From Alcanivorax nanhaiticus (GTDB lineage: Bacteria; Pseudomonadota; Gammaproteobacteria; Pseudomonadales; Alcanivoracaceae), in contig NZ_ARXV01000001.1 of NCBI RefSeq assembly GCF_000756665.1, forward strand, positions 62,001 through 126,000: DNA of 64,000 nt, written 5' to 3'. A program made the translations under genes and the position numbers. Each line of letters opens with the position of its first letter. Within the stretch, counting starts at the first letter, position 1. The notes under the pieces were generated by a model. It saw nothing but the letters and a program-made list of their open reading frames with translations, was not told where the DNA came from and did not search any database. Shown here one piece after another: positions 17,574 to 26,579 of the stretch.

Positions 17574-18882
17574 CCTGCGCAAATGGTTTCCCGCCCTGTT
17601 GGCGCTGTTGGTATTGGTACTGTCCGCGGCTTATTACGCCCTGACAGAAGAAATCACTACCATTGCCCGAGTGGCTCCGGACAGTAGCGTGCAGCGCGAC
17701 CCTTTCCATGCCGCCCAGGCCTGGATGGCCCGGCGGGAACAACCCACCCGCCGAATCCTCAGTGCCGCCGCCCTGTTCCCGCTCCCCGATACCGACACCA
17801 CCCTGGTGTTCGACAAGCAGCGCGGGTTAATGACCGAGGATCAGGTAAACCAGCTGTTGAACTGGGTGATGGAAGGAGGCGATCTTATCGTCGCTGCCCG
17901 AGCCTTGCCGGAATCCCGTGACGAAGAGAGCGCCACCGACGAGCAGTGGCGTGATAACGACCCCCTCCTCTACCCGCTTGGCATCACTGTCTGGGATATC
18001 GAGGAAGGGGAATTCCAGGAACTGGAGGAAGACCCTCTGGTTGCCCTGTTGGCAATGATGCCCGCCTTCGCCGGCGACCCATTGCAGTATTGCATCACCA
18101 GTGACAACGAAGAGCTGCGCGCCAACTGTGAATCCCTGGTGTGCGACGCGCCCGAACAACCGGACACGCTGGAACTGCACACCGATGAGGACACCTTTCC
18201 TCGCCATATCCAGCTCTACAGTGACCATGTGCTCTGGCACGACAGCTGGGATGAAGAAGACGGATTTGAGCCACACCGCGAGTGGCCGGCCGAAGTCACA
18301 GCCTACGCCGATAATGATCACGGCAGTCAGCTGCTGCAGCTGTCGCTTGGCGAGGGTCAGATCACGGTACTTACCGATCTCAGCCTGTGGGACAACGATC
18401 ATCTGCTCTATTTTGACCATGCCTGGTTGCTGGTCTGGTTAACCGGCGACGATGCAGTCTGGTTTATCCGCTCAGTGGCCATGCCTCCTTTACTGCAGTG
18501 GCTTTGGCAACGTGCTCCGGAACTGTTCCTCTCGCTGCTGATTCTGCTGGCGTTGTGGCTATGGCTGCGCATCCCTCGCCAGGGACCATTGCAACCGCCC
18601 GATGAGGATGAGCAACGCGACTACCTCCAGCATTTACATGCCAGTGGCTATTTCCAGTGGCGCACTGTGCAACAGGATTCACTGCTCTCCGCTCTGCGCC
18701 AGCAGGCCAAGGCCAGATTGCGCGGCTATCACACCAATGATGACAAGGCACTGGCGCTCGCAGCCAGGGATCTGAACTGTCCCACCAGCGAATTGCACAG
18801 CGCCCTCAATGACACCCCGCAGACCCGTGACCAGCTGATTCATCAGGTCCGGCTGCTGCAAGCGTTAAGGAGTAACACATGA
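17566..18882 (+). CDS. DUF4350 domain protein
   Basis: A 438-residue membrane-anchored protein. A helix at residues 6-26 is followed by a periplasmic domain with the DUF4350 pattern (HAAQAWMARREQPTRR near 45, LPDTDTTLVFDKQRGLMTEDQ near 70) and a helix near 325-345; the last 90 residues are cytoplasmic and helical. The fold is related to the glutamine-amidotransferase-like BatA/von Willebrand-associated family. The ATG at 17566 (GGAG just upstream) lies inside the end of the DUF4129 gene. It probably helps assemble or present substrates with the MoxR ATPase (inference from context). Confidence 0.8.
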   Translation: MASLRKWFPALLALLVLVLSAAYYALTEEITTIARVAPDSSVQRDPFHAAQAWMARREQPTRRILSAAALFPLPDTDTTLVFDKQRGLMTEDQVNQLLNWVMEGGDLIVAARALPESRDEESATDEQWRDNDPLLYPLGITVWDIEEGEFQELEEDPLVALLAMMPAFAGDPLQYCITSDNEELRANCESLVCDAPEQPDTLELHTDEDTFPRHIQLYSDHVLWHDSWDEEDGFEPHREWPAEVTAYADNDHGSQLLQLSLGEGQITVLTDLSLWDNDHLLYFDHAWLLVWLTGDDAVWFIRSVAMPPLLQWLWQRAPELFLSLLILLALWLWLRIPRQGPLQPPDEDEQRDYLQHLHASGYFQWRTVQQDSLLSALRQQAKARLRGYHTNDDKALALAARDLNCPTSELHSALNDTPQTRDQLIHQVRLLQALRSNT

Positions 18883-19850
18883 GCCAACCCAACACCCTGC
18901 AGGAAGCGGCAGCCCTTGCCAGTGATATCGAGCAACGCCTTAATCAAGCGCTGATCGGACAGCAGCAAGTGGTACGAGAAGTGTTGATCGCCCTGATTGC
19001 CGGCGGCCATGTGCTGATTGAAGGGGTGCCCGGACTCGGCAAGACTCTGCTGGTGCGTAGCCTGGGCAAGGTGCTGGAACTGGATTTCAACCGTATCCAG
19101 TTCACTCCAGACCTGATGCCAACGGACGTGACCGGCCACGCCATGTATGACCAGAAGACCGAGCAATTCCGGATTCGTCGTGGCCCGGCGTTCACCCAGC
19201 TGCTGCTGGCTGATGAAATCAACCGCGCCCCTGCCAAGACCCAGGCCGCACTGCTGGAAGTGATGCAGGAACGACAGATCACCATTGAGGGCAAAGCCTT
19301 TAGCCTGGACGAGCCCTACATGGTACTGGCCACCCAGAACCCGTTGGACCAGGAGGGCACCTACCCGCTGCCAGAAGCGGAACTGGACCGTTTCCTGTTC
19401 AAGGTGATGATCGATTACCCGGACCACAACGACGAAACCACCCTGGTCAACATGGTGCTCGACGGCACCATTCGCGCCAGTCTGGATGTGGACAGCCTGA
19501 CCCCGGCCACCGATGGCGCCGGCCTGCTGGCCATGCGCAAACTCTGTGACAGCGTATTGATCGACGCGGAAGTGCTCGATTACGCCCTGCGCATCGTGCG
19601 CACGACTCGCGACTTCAGCGGCCTCAGCCACGGTGCCAGCCCCCGCGCCAGCATCGCCCTGGCCCGTGCCGCTCGCGTTCAAGCGCTGGTGGAGGGTCGC
19701 GACTTTGTCACTCCGGATGATATTCAGCAGGTAGCACGCCCGGTACTGCGCCATCGCATTCAGCTCAGTGCTGATGCAGAAATTGAAGGGCAAACCCCGG
19801 AAACCGTACTGGGACGCCTGCTTGAGCAGGTGGAAGCCCCGCGCCAATGA
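18879..19850 (+). CDS. MoxR family AAA+ ATPase
   Basis: A 323-residue cytoplasmic AAA+ ATPase. Walker A is [16 protein letters not shown] near residue 48, Walker [21 protein letters not shown] near 110, the sensor region [20 protein letters not shown] near 150, and a C-terminal lid domain follows. MoxR proteins are thought to be chaperones that insert metal cofactors or mature complexes together with von Willebrand-domain or DUF58 partners. Start overlaps the DUF4350 stop (ATGA) and its stop overlaps the DUF58 start, so these are made together. Confidence 0.95.
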   Translation: MSQPNTLQEAAALASDIEQRLNQALIGQQQVVREVLIALIAGGHVLIEGVPGLGKTLLVRSLGKVLELDFNRIQFTPDLMPTDVTGHAMYDQKTEQFRIRRGPAFTQLLLADEINRAPAKTQAALLEVMQERQITIEGKAFSLDEPYMVLATQNPLDQEGTYPLPEAELDRFLFKVMIDYPDHNDETTLVNMVLDGTIRASLDVDSLTPATDGAGLLAMRKLCDSVLIDAEVLDYALRIVRTTRDFSGLSHGASPRASIALARAARVQALVEGRDFVTPDDIQQVARPVLRHRIQLSADAEIEGQTPETVLGRLLEQVEAPRQ

Positions 19851-21154
19851 AGCCGGCTCGTCGTCTGCTCCAGCTGGTCGCCCTCTGGGCCGGCCTCGCC
19901 ATCCCGCTGATCTGGCTGGATTCCACCGGACTGGTCGCCCTGTGGTGGGCGCTGGGCGGGCTTATCACGGTGATTGCGCTGCTCGACGGCTGGCAGCTCA
20001 CGCGACAACCTGCCCCGCAAGCACAGCGCATCCTGCCCAGTGCCCTGTCTGTCCAGCAGCCTCACCCGGTACGTATCCGGGTACGCTCAAACAGCCTCCC
20101 CGCAGGTACTCTGCTGGCTGATCGGCACCCCGGCGATGACCCGGATACCGGCCTGCCCTGCCTGCTGAATCCCGCAGAGGACGAACTGACCGAACTGACT
20201 TACCCGTATCGGCCAAGCCGACGCGGGCCAACGGAATTTGGAGACCTGGAATTCTGGCTACCCAGCCGGCTTTCGCTGTGGAGCGCTCGCAAATCCGTTG
20301 CTGCCGCCTGCAGCGTGCCCGTCTACCCGGATTTTTCCCGCTTGCATGCCACCAGTCTGGACGCCAGCCATACCTACCTGTTCAGCGGTACCCGTCTGCA
20401 GCCGCGCCGGGGTGAAGGGATGGAGTTTCATCAGTTACGCGAATACCACGCCGGTGACAGCCTGCGGCAGATCGACTGGAAAGCCACCGCCCGCCGACGC
20501 ACGTTGATTAGCCGCGAATATCAAGATGAGCAGAACCAACAAATCTTGTTGATGCTGGACGGCGGCCGACGACTGGCCATGCCGGTGGGCGAACTCACCG
20601 GCTTTGACCATGCGCTCAATGCTGCCCTGCTGCTGGCATGGAGTGCACTCAAACAGAAGGATAAAGCCGGCGCCATGCTGTTTTCCGGCGACCAGCCACG
20701 CTGGCTACCGCCAGTCCAGGGCCAGCATGGCATCAACCATCTGTTGAACGGCCTCTATGATCTGCACCCCAGTGAACACGCCAGCGATTTCAACCTGGCC
20801 GCTCGGCAGCTACTGAAACAAAGTCGCCGCCGCGCGCTGGTGGTATTGATCACTCGCCTGCAGCAGGAAGATCGGGATGATCTGATGAGCGCTGTGACGT
20901 TGCTGCGAAAACATCATCTGGTGCTGGTGGCAGACATGCTGCTCCCTGAACAGGAGAACCTGGCACGGGCTGACGTGCACGATTTTGATGGCGCCCTGCA
21001 AGTCTGTGCGGCGGCACAGGAGCAACAGGAACGCCAGCAACTGCATACCCGCCTGCGCCATGCCGGCGCGCTGGTCACAGCCACCACGCCACAGAACATG
21101 CCCGCACAGCTGAATCATTTATATCTGATGCTCAAGCGTAGTGGGCGGTTGTAG
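19847..21154 (+). CDS. DUF58 domain protein
   Basis: A 435-residue protein with two N-terminal membrane helices (about 8-24 and 30-46), a beta-rich periplasmic-type part and the DUF58 signature GMEFHQLREYHAGDSLRQID WKATARR near residue 190 (quoted with a break), followed by a von Willebrand A-like domain (LLMLDGGRRL near 232). DUF58 is the standard partner of MoxR ATPases. It is the last gene of the eight-gene operon; a heptamer array begins six bases past its stop. Confidence 0.92.
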   Translation: MKPARRLLQLVALWAGLAIPLIWLDSTGLVALWWALGGLITVIALLDGWQLTRQPAPQAQRILPSALSVQQPHPVRIRVRSNSLPAGTLLADRHPGDDPDTGLPCLLNPAEDELTELTYPYRPSRRGPTEFGDLEFWLPSRLSLWSARKSVAAACSVPVYPDFSRLHATSLDASHTYLFSGTRLQPRRGEGMEFHQLREYHAGDSLRQIDWKATARRRTLISREYQDEQNQQILLMLDGGRRLAMPVGELTGFDHALNAALLLAWSALKQKDKAGAMLFSGDQPRWLPPVQGQHGINHLLNGLYDLHPSEHASDFNLAARQLLKQSRRRALVVLITRLQQEDRDDLMSAVTLLRKHHLVLVADMLLPEQENLARADVHDFDGALQVCAAAQEQQERQQLHTRLRHAGALVTATTPQNMPAQLNHLYLMLKRSGRL

Positions 21155-21159
21155 AGACA

Positions 21160-21257
21160 GTTTCGAGTTGCGAGAAGCGAGTTTCGAAGATCCCCCCTCC
21201 GATCCGCAAGGTATTCGCCTTTGACTTTAGTAACTCGTAACTCGTAACTCGTAACTC
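21160..21257. repeat. Inverted heptamer tandem arrays (GTTTCGA / TAACTCG)
   Basis: Left arm 21160-21187 reads GTTTCGA GTTGCGA GAAGCGA GTTTCGA; right arm 21231-21257 reads TAACTCG three times and TAACTCA. The centre is 43 bp. The arms are imperfect complements of each other with strict seven-base spacing. Confidence 0.85.
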
Positions 21258-21389
21258 AAAACGACTATCGCTGGATTCGCACCTCACCAGGCGAAGCGCA
21301 GGAACGTCGTAGACGCCCCCGAAGGGGTGAGCGCAGCGAATACCGGGTGCGCCGACAGCCGGAATGCCCTCCCTTCACCCCAAGCCTCA

Positions 21390-21457
21390 TTGTAGGAGCA
21401 GCGTTTGCTATGCCCTCCGGGTACGCATGTTTCGCGGCGGAACCGCCGCTCCTACAA
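21390..21457. repeat. REP-like palindrome
   Basis: TTGTAGGAGC at 21390-21399 is complemented by GCTCCTACAA at 21448-21457, with an inner hairpin CGGCGGAACCGCCG. The ends match the GTAGGAGCGG core known from Pseudomonas REP sequences. Confidence 0.7.
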
Positions 21458-21536
21458 GAACAGGAAGCCCTTTCCCCCACTGCAGGAGCGCCACTTGAGG
21501 CGCGAACAACGCCGGTATGAGATTCGGGAAACAATC

Positions 21537-21568
21537 GACGAGGATCAGAGCCCGATCCTCGTCCTTTT
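21537..21568 (+). terminator. Strong hairpin, terminator or attenuator
   Basis: GACGAGGATC (21537-21546) and GATCCTCGTC (21554-21563) form a perfect 10-bp stem with a seven-base loop, followed by CTTTTGA. It is 383 bp past the DUF58 gene and 238 bp before the BCCT gene, so it may end the upstream operon or sit in the BCCT leader. Confidence 0.6.
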
Positions 21569-21805
21569 GACCACAGACCCCGCAACACCACCACCGGGGG
21601 TGATTAAAAAGCCTCATATGTTAAGGTGGGGCAACAAGGGAACCACTGAATACAGTTTTGTAGTACTCCGCGGTGCAGGACAACAGGCGTCATCTGGTTG
21701 TCATTGCGCCCCTTGTATTTCAAGGCCTTTCTTTGCCAGTCAGTGCGCAGTGCAGAAGCTACGGTTCCCGGAAACGGCACCCTCAATCCGGACAAGGAGC
21801 TTCCA

Positions 21806-23845
21806 ATGTCAGAGTCTGCCGAGCAGGACACTTCGCCTACCTCGGGCATTAAGAGCAAGATCAATCCCCCCGTCTTCTACGGTTCTCTCGTCATCATCGT
21901 CGGACTGGTACTTTTCTCCGTCGTCGCCCCTGAAACCGCCGGCTCCTTCTTCAACGGGCTAAAGCTCGCTGTGATTGAAGAAGCCAGTTGGTTCTATGTA
22001 CTGACCGTCGCCATCATCATTTCACTCGTTGCCTTCCTCGGCATCAGTCGCTATGGCGAGATCAAACTGGGCCCGGATCATTCCGAGCCGGATTACAGCT
22101 ATGGCTCCTGGTTTGCCATGCTGTTCTCTGCTGGTATGGGCATTGGCCTGATGTTCTTCGGCGTTGCCGAACCGGTGATGCACTTCACCAGTCCGCCGAT
22201 GGCAGAACCCGGCGGTATTGAAGCTGCCAAGGAAGCCATGCGTGTCACCTTTTTCCATTGGGGGCTGCATGCATGGTCGATCTACGCCATTGTCGGCCTG
22301 ATTCTGGCGTACTTCAGTTTCCGCCGCGGCCTGCCGCTGACCTTGCGTTCTGCGCTGTATCCGATCATCGGCAAGAAAATTTACGGCCCTATTGGCCACG
22401 CCGTGGATATCTTTGCTGTGGTCGGCACGGTATTGGGCGTGGCAACGTCACTGGGTTTTGGTGTGCAGCAAGTCAACGCGGGGCTGAACTACCTGTTCGG
22501 GCTGCCGGTCAGCGATACCATGCAGGTGACCCTGATTGTGGTCATCACTGGCCTGGCCACTATCTCCGTGGTAACCGGTCTGGATGCCGGTATCCGTCGC
22601 CTTTCCGAGCTCAATCTGGGGCTCGCTTTCCTGTTGCTGGCTTTTGTCCTGCTACTGGGGCCAACCATCTTCCTGCTGAAGACCTATATGCAGAATGTGG
22701 GGTCCTATCTGTCTGAACTGGTTAGCATGACCTTCAATTTGTACGCTTACCAACCCAAGGTGGATGGTGGTCCGCAGGCCTGGGTAGGCGGCTGGACGAT
22801 CTTCTACTGGGGCTGGTGGATTGCCTGGTCTCCTTTCGTGGGGCTGTTCATTGCGCGTATTTCTCGCGGCCGCACCATTCGTGAGTTCGCCATGGGCGTC
22901 ATGTTTGTCCCTGCGGGTTTCACCTTGTTCTGGATGACCGTATTTGGTGATTCCGGCATCCACATGATCATGACCGAGTCCTTTGCGGATCTCGGCCGAC
23001 TGGTCAGCGAGGATATGTCTGTGGCCTTGTTCCACTTCCTGGAACAGTTCCCGTTCTCAGGCTTCATTTCCGGTGTCGCGACGCTGATGGTGATCGTGTT
23101 CTTCGTAACTTCCTCCGATTCCGGCTCCATGGTGGTGGACATGCTGGCCTCCGGCGGTCACGACGACACCCCCGTTTGGCAACGTGTGTTCTGGGCCAGT
23201 TCCGAAGGGGTAGTTGCCATTGCGTTGATGCTGGCAGGCGGTCTCGGCGCTCTGCAATCCGCTACCATCGCGGCAGCCCTGCCCTTCTCCGCCGTTCTGC
23301 TGGTGGCAGCTTACGGGCTGCTGCGCTCGCTGCGCATCGAAAACATTCGCCAGCGCAGCCTGGCGGCTGCGGTAGCACCGCCCGCAGAAGTGCATGTTGG
23401 CCATCAGCGGCCACAGGGTAGCGGTGGCTGGAAGTCCCGCCTGAAGAACATGGTCAACTTCCCGCTGCGAGTAAAAGTGCTGGAGTTCCTGGAAGTCACC
23501 GTAAAGCCTGCGCTTGAAACCGTTGCCAAGGAGCTGGAGAGCTACGGCCTCAAGGTAGAAATTCGCCACGAGGACGATCGCGCTTATCTGGAAGTGAGCC
23601 ATGGTCAGGAAACCGACTTCATTTATGGTGTGCGTGTGCGCGGTTACACCCGTCCGTCACTGACTATCCGTCAGCTGGACCACGCCAAGAAGCACGCGGA
23701 CAAGGACACTTACTATCGTGCAGAGGTGTTCTTGCAGGAAGGCGGTCAGGATTATGACCTGATGGGCTACACCAAGGACCAGGTGATCGTGGACGTGCTG
23801 GATCAGTACGAGAAGCACATGCACTTCCTGCATATGTTGCGCTAG
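21806..23845 (+). CDS. betT: BCCT family betaine/choline/carnitine transporter
   Basis: A 679-residue inner-membrane transporter with twelve helices (about 25-530) that takes up choline or glycine betaine, an osmoprotectant route useful in sea water. Family motifs: GMGIGLMFFGVAEPVMHF near residue 110 and FYWGWWIAWSPFVGLFIAR ISRGRTIREF near 335 (quoted with a break). The long C-terminal cytoplasmic tail (about 535-679) gives the length of BetT rather than of the shorter OpuD/BetP proteins, and such tails sense osmotic strength. The start at 21806 has AAGGAG seven bases upstream. It is a single gene with a terminator at 23898. Substrate by family only. Confidence 0.9.
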   Translation: MSESAEQDTSPTSGIKSKINPPVFYGSLVIIVGLVLFSVVAPETAGSFFNGLKLAVIEEASWFYVLTVAIIISLVAFLGISRYGEIKLGPDHSEPDYSYGSWFAMLFSAGMGIGLMFFGVAEPVMHFTSPPMAEPGGIEAAKEAMRVTFFHWGLHAWSIYAIVGLILAYFSFRRGLPLTLRSALYPIIGKKIYGPIGHAVDIFAVVGTVLGVATSLGFGVQQVNAGLNYLFGLPVSDTMQVTLIVVITGLATISVVTGLDAGIRRLSELNLGLAFLLLAFVLLLGPTIFLLKTYMQNVGSYLSELVSMTFNLYAYQPKVDGGPQAWVGGWTIFYWGWWIAWSPFVGLFIARISRGRTIREFAMGVMFVPAGFTLFWMTVFGDSGIHMIMTESFADLGRLVSEDMSVALFHFLEQFPFSGFISGVATLMVIVFFVTSSDSGSMVVDMLASGGHDDTPVWQRVFWASSEGVVAIALMLAGGLGALQSATIAAALPFSAVLLVAAYGLLRSLRIENIRQRSLAAAVAPPAEVHVGHQRPQGSGGWKSRLKNMVNFPLRVKVLEFLEVTVKPALETVAKELESYGLKVEIRHEDDRAYLEVSHGQETDFIYGVRVRGYTRPSLTIRQLDHAKKHADKDTYYRAEVFLQEGGQDYDLMGYTKDQVIVDVLDQYEKHMHFLHMLR

Positions 23846-23897
23846 AAGGCACAGCACGCAACAACGCGATTGAGGGTTGTTGCTGGCTAAAGACAAG

Positions 23898-23930
23898 AAG
23901 GCCGCGCCAGGATGGGTGCGGCCTTTTTTG
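23898..23930 (+). terminator. Intrinsic terminator of the BCCT gene
   Basis: AAGGCCGCGCC, loop, GGTGCGGCCTTTTTT, 53 bp past the BCCT stop. The GGCCGCGCC core resembles the hairpins at 27334 and 42682. Confidence 0.85.
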
Positions 23931-23939
23931 TGGTATCAA

Positions 23940-24026
23940 GTTACGAGAAGCGAGTAACGAGTTTCGAAAACCGTGAAAAAACGATTTTAGACGTTTTGGT
24001 TGTCGCTACCCGAAACTCGTCACTCG
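23940..24026. repeat. Inverted heptamer tandem arrays
   Basis: Left arm 23940-23967: GTTACGA GAAGCGA GTAACGA GTTTCGA. Right arm 24013-24026: AAACTCG TCACTCG. Same seven-base spacing as the other loci; the right arm is shorter. Confidence 0.8.
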
Positions 24027-24279
24027 CTGCTGATGCAGGAAGAACCAATCCTCCAGTTCAAACAGGTTTTCGACCTTTTGCCTCAATACCTCGCCCAGGC
24101 TCGGATCGCAAGCAGGCTCGCTCCTGCAGCGGTACCTGAAAGGTTTGTTGCCGGGCTTCAGGGAGAGGGAATGTCGCTGATGAACCCTTTTCTTCAATCC
24201 ACACTCTGTGGGAGCTTGCCTGCAAGCGAATTCCGCCCCGCCTTCCGGCAAGCTGCTACGGGGAAGGCTGTCCTGTTTC

Positions 24280-24340
24280 TGTGGGAGCGGTGGTTCCACC
24301 GCGAAATCGCGCCAATCGCGGTGGAGCCACCGCTCCTACA
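24280..24340. repeat. REP-like palindrome overlapping the epmC stop
   Basis: TGTGGGAGCGGTGG at 24280 is complemented by CCACCGCTCCTACA ending at 24340, with an inner CCGCGA/TCGCGG stem. The TAG stop of the epmC gene (24336-24338 on the plus strand) lies in the right arm. Confidence 0.75.
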
Positions 24341-24923
24341 ACGGTAGCTGGAAGGTTTGTTGCAGGGCTTCAGAAAGAGGAAGGCTCTGGCGGTCGTAGT
24401 AACCAGCCAGGGCATCGCACCAGCGTCCAACGCGATCAGGCAGTCCCTGCTCCAACAAGGCCTCCGCACGGGCCCGGACCTTCCTTGCGAAAGCCTGCTC
24501 ATCCCCGCCGTCACCATTGAGGTTATCCAGTGAGACCCGGAAATCATGGCCACAGGCAGCGCAGAACAAGGCCTCATAGGCCTGCGGCAAGATTTCTACG
24601 CTGGCAAATTGCGCCTGCTGCTCGGCATTTCGGCCGTCCGGGGCATACCAGTAGCCGTAATCCTCCAGCTCACGCCGATTCGCCCCCGCCACACACCAGT
24701 GCGCAATCTCATGGAGCGCGCTGCGGAAATAATCATGGGTGTAACAGATCCGGTGAGGGCTGCCCGGCAGATAAACCGGCTCGGCAGCGCCCCCTTCCAG
24801 CACCGTGGCAAAATCATGGAAAAAAGTGGCACGAAAAAGCACTTCCAGGTCGGCACTGGAGTGCCCCCGGAGCCCGGTTTGCGGTATGGTAGCGACCTTT
24901 CGCAGATCGTGCTTCTCACCCAT
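24336..24923 (-). CDS. epmC: Elongation factor P hydroxylase
   Basis: A 195-residue iron-dependent enzyme that hydroxylates the beta-lysylated lysine of elongation factor P. Motifs of EpmC/YfcM are plain: ALHEIAHWCVAG near residue 69 (metal ligands His, Glu, His), LEDYGYWYAPDGRNAEQQ near 86, FCAACGHDFRVSLDNL near 118. The N-terminal 25 residues are longer than in the E. coli protein and the true start is uncertain. The start codon lies only 16 bp from that of the divergent MATE gene, so their promoters must overlap coding sequence or the starts are wrong. No epmA/epmB or efp is in the window. Confidence 0.92.
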   Translation of the reverse strand: MGEKHDLRKVATIPQTGLRGHSSADLEVLFRATFFHDFATVLEGGAAEPVYLPGSPHRICYTHDYFRSALHEIAHWCVAGANRRELEDYGYWYAPDGRNAEQQAQFASVEILPQAYEALFCAACGHDFRVSLDNLNGDGGDEQAFARKVRARAEALLEQGLPDRVGRWCDALAGYYDRQSLPLSEALQQTFQLPL

Positions 24924-24939
24924 AAGATTCGTCGTGCCT

Positions 24940-26325
24940 ATGTCTTCCCGCCGTCAGGAATTTGTTGCCCAGCTCACGCTTGCCTTGCCGATTCTTGGCG
25001 GCCAGCTGGCGCAGACGGCCAACGGCTTTGTGGATACCCTGATGGCGGGTCGTGTCAGCGCCAATGATCTTGCCGCCGTGGCCGTGGGAGCCAGTATCTG
25101 GGTGCCCCTGTACCTGTTCATGACCGGGGTGCTGATGAGCGCTACCCCGATCCTGTCACGCCATCTCGGCGGCGAAGCTTACCATCGTATCAACCCCTTG
25201 GCCCAGCAAGGCATCTGGCTGGCCATGGGCCTGGGAGTGCTCAGCGCGCTGATTCTGCGCAGCATCGCCCCCGTTCTGGTGTGGATGGACGTGGACCCGG
25301 CCATCAGGCCCATGGTGACGGGGTATCTGGATGCCCTTAGTTGGGGAATGCCCGGTGCCGCCCTGATGCTGGCCATGCGCAGCTACACCGAGGCCATGAA
25401 TCACACCCGCCCCGTGTTGCTGTTCAGTGTGATGGGCTTGCTGATCAATATCCCCAGTAATTACGTCCTGATATACGGCAAACTGGGTTTCCCGGCCATG
25501 GGTGGCGTTGGCTGTGGCTGGGCCACGTCCCTGGTGATGTGGTCCATGGCCCTGATGATGCTGATTTACACCCACCGTCACCCGGTCTATCTGCATGCCC
25601 CACTCAACCTGCGCCAGCGGCATTTCGAGGTGCCCAGTCTCGGCTATATGCTGCGCCTTGGTTTACCTGTAGGCCTGACCATTTTCTTTGAGGTCAGCAT
25701 TTTCGCTGTTATCGCGCTGTTGATCGGCAGTCTTGGCGCGCAAACGGTGGCCAGCCATCAAATCGCGCTCAACTTTACCTCCCTGATCTTCATGATCCCC
25801 CTCAGTTTTGCCATCGCCGCCACCGTGCGGGTGGGCCATGCCCGAGGGCGCAATGATCAAATCAGCCTGCGGCATGCCGTGCAGGTAGCACACATGATCA
25901 CGCTGGCGGTCGGAGTGGTGGCCTCATTGTCGCTGGTACTGGCTCGACACTGGATACCGCACATCTACACCGACAATCAAAACGTCATCGAGCTGGCCAG
26001 CTATCTGCTGTTGTTCGCCGCGCTCTATCAGATTTCCGATGCGCTCCAGGTCTGCTCCAACGGTTGCCTGCGCGGCTTTGAGGATACCGGCTGGCCCATG
26101 ATCATGACGCTGTTTGCCTACTGGGGTGTGGGCCTCCCTCTGGGCTATGCACTGGGGCTGACAGATCTGTTCGGAGACCCCATGGGGCCAGCTGGCTTCT
26201 GGATTGGCCTTGTGGCAGGCCTGACCACAGCTGCGGTTTTGCTAGGCTGGCGGTTGAAATGGCGCATGCGGCAGCCCCTGCCAGCGACAACAGATACCTC
26301 ACCCAAACCGCAACAAGCGGCATAA
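24940..26325 (+). CDS. MATE family efflux transporter
   Basis: A 461-residue inner-membrane drug/sodium antiporter with twelve helices arranged as two six-helix halves. It opens with LTLALPILGGQLAQTANGFVDTLMAG (quoted in part), the standard MATE helix 1, and repeats the pattern from about residue 235 (MLRLGLPVGLTIFFEVSIF). Close in type to NorM. The start at 24940 is the one that fits the family N-terminus. A single heptamer array follows 17 bp past the stop. Confidence 0.92.
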   Translation: MSSRRQEFVAQLTLALPILGGQLAQTANGFVDTLMAGRVSANDLAAVAVGASIWVPLYLFMTGVLMSATPILSRHLGGEAYHRINPLAQQGIWLAMGLGVLSALILRSIAPVLVWMDVDPAIRPMVTGYLDALSWGMPGAALMLAMRSYTEAMNHTRPVLLFSVMGLLINIPSNYVLIYGKLGFPAMGGVGCGWATSLVMWSMALMMLIYTHRHPVYLHAPLNLRQRHFEVPSLGYMLRLGLPVGLTIFFEVSIFAVIALLIGSLGAQTVASHQIALNFTSLIFMIPLSFAIAATVRVGHARGRNDQISLRHAVQVAHMITLAVGVVASLSLVLARHWIPHIYTDNQNVIELASYLLLFAALYQISDALQVCSNGCLRGFEDTGWPMIMTLFAYWGVGLPLGYALGLTDLFGDPMGPAGFWIGLVAGLTTAAVLLGWRLKWRMRQPLPATTDTSPKPQQAA

Positions 26326-26342
26326 GAGAAGAACCCGTTCCG

Positions 26343-26370
26343 AAACTCGTAACTCGTCACTCGCGACTCA
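26343..26370. repeat. Single-arm heptamer array
   Basis: AAACTCG TAACTCG TCACTCG CGACTCA in strict seven-base steps, without a visible complementary arm in the neighbourhood. It lies 17 bp past the MATE gene. Confidence 0.8.
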
Positions 26371-26494
26371 TCCCCCCCCACCGACAAACACCCGGCCGTG
26401 AAGCCCCTGCCACTTATCTCACCATCCGACCTTTCTTCATGAAGCTTTCACGACGACTTGCATGGCTCCGTAGTAAAAGCTAAGTTGAGGTAAC

Positions 26495-26552
26495 GGTCGC
26501 CATGGCATGTGATCGTGCCAGCACCCTGCCGGGTGTAACACCATTGGCGACC
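26495..26552 (+). promoter_or_regulatory. Inverted repeat in the leader of the next gene
   Basis: GGTCGCCA at 26495-26502 pairs with TGGCGACC at 26545-26552, enclosing a smaller GGTG/CACC hairpin. It ends 27 bp before the ATG at 26580, so in RNA it would form a structured leader just upstream of the ribosome site. Confidence 0.45.
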
Positions 26553-26579
26553 CTCTAGGACACGTACCGGGAGGTGCCC

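Larger units (their letters stand above)
21155..21805. other. Repeat-rich intergenic region upstream of the BCCT gene
   Basis: A 651-bp gap without a credible gene. It holds inverted heptamer arrays (21160-21257), a REP-like palindrome (21390-21457) with a further REP-like half at 21481-21505, a 10-bp-stem terminator-like hairpin (21537-21568) and about 230 bp of leader that must hold the BCCT promoter. I could not place the promoter with confidence. Confidence 0.7.
23846..24335. other. Intergenic region with terminator, heptamers and REP-like elements
   Basis: A 490-bp gap between convergent genes. It contains the BCCT terminator (23898-23930), a heptamer pair (23940-23967 and 24013-24026), a REP-like pair with arms near 24100-24132 (CAAGCAGGCTCGCTCCTGCAG) and 24208-24236, and the beginning of a REP palindrome that runs into the epmC stop codon. 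No gene is visible. Confidence 0.7.

Noticed and set aside
18843..19847. Minus-strand 334-codon frame opposite the MoxR gene
   Set aside because: The MoxR frame has intact Walker A and B motifs; the antisense product has no recognisable feature.
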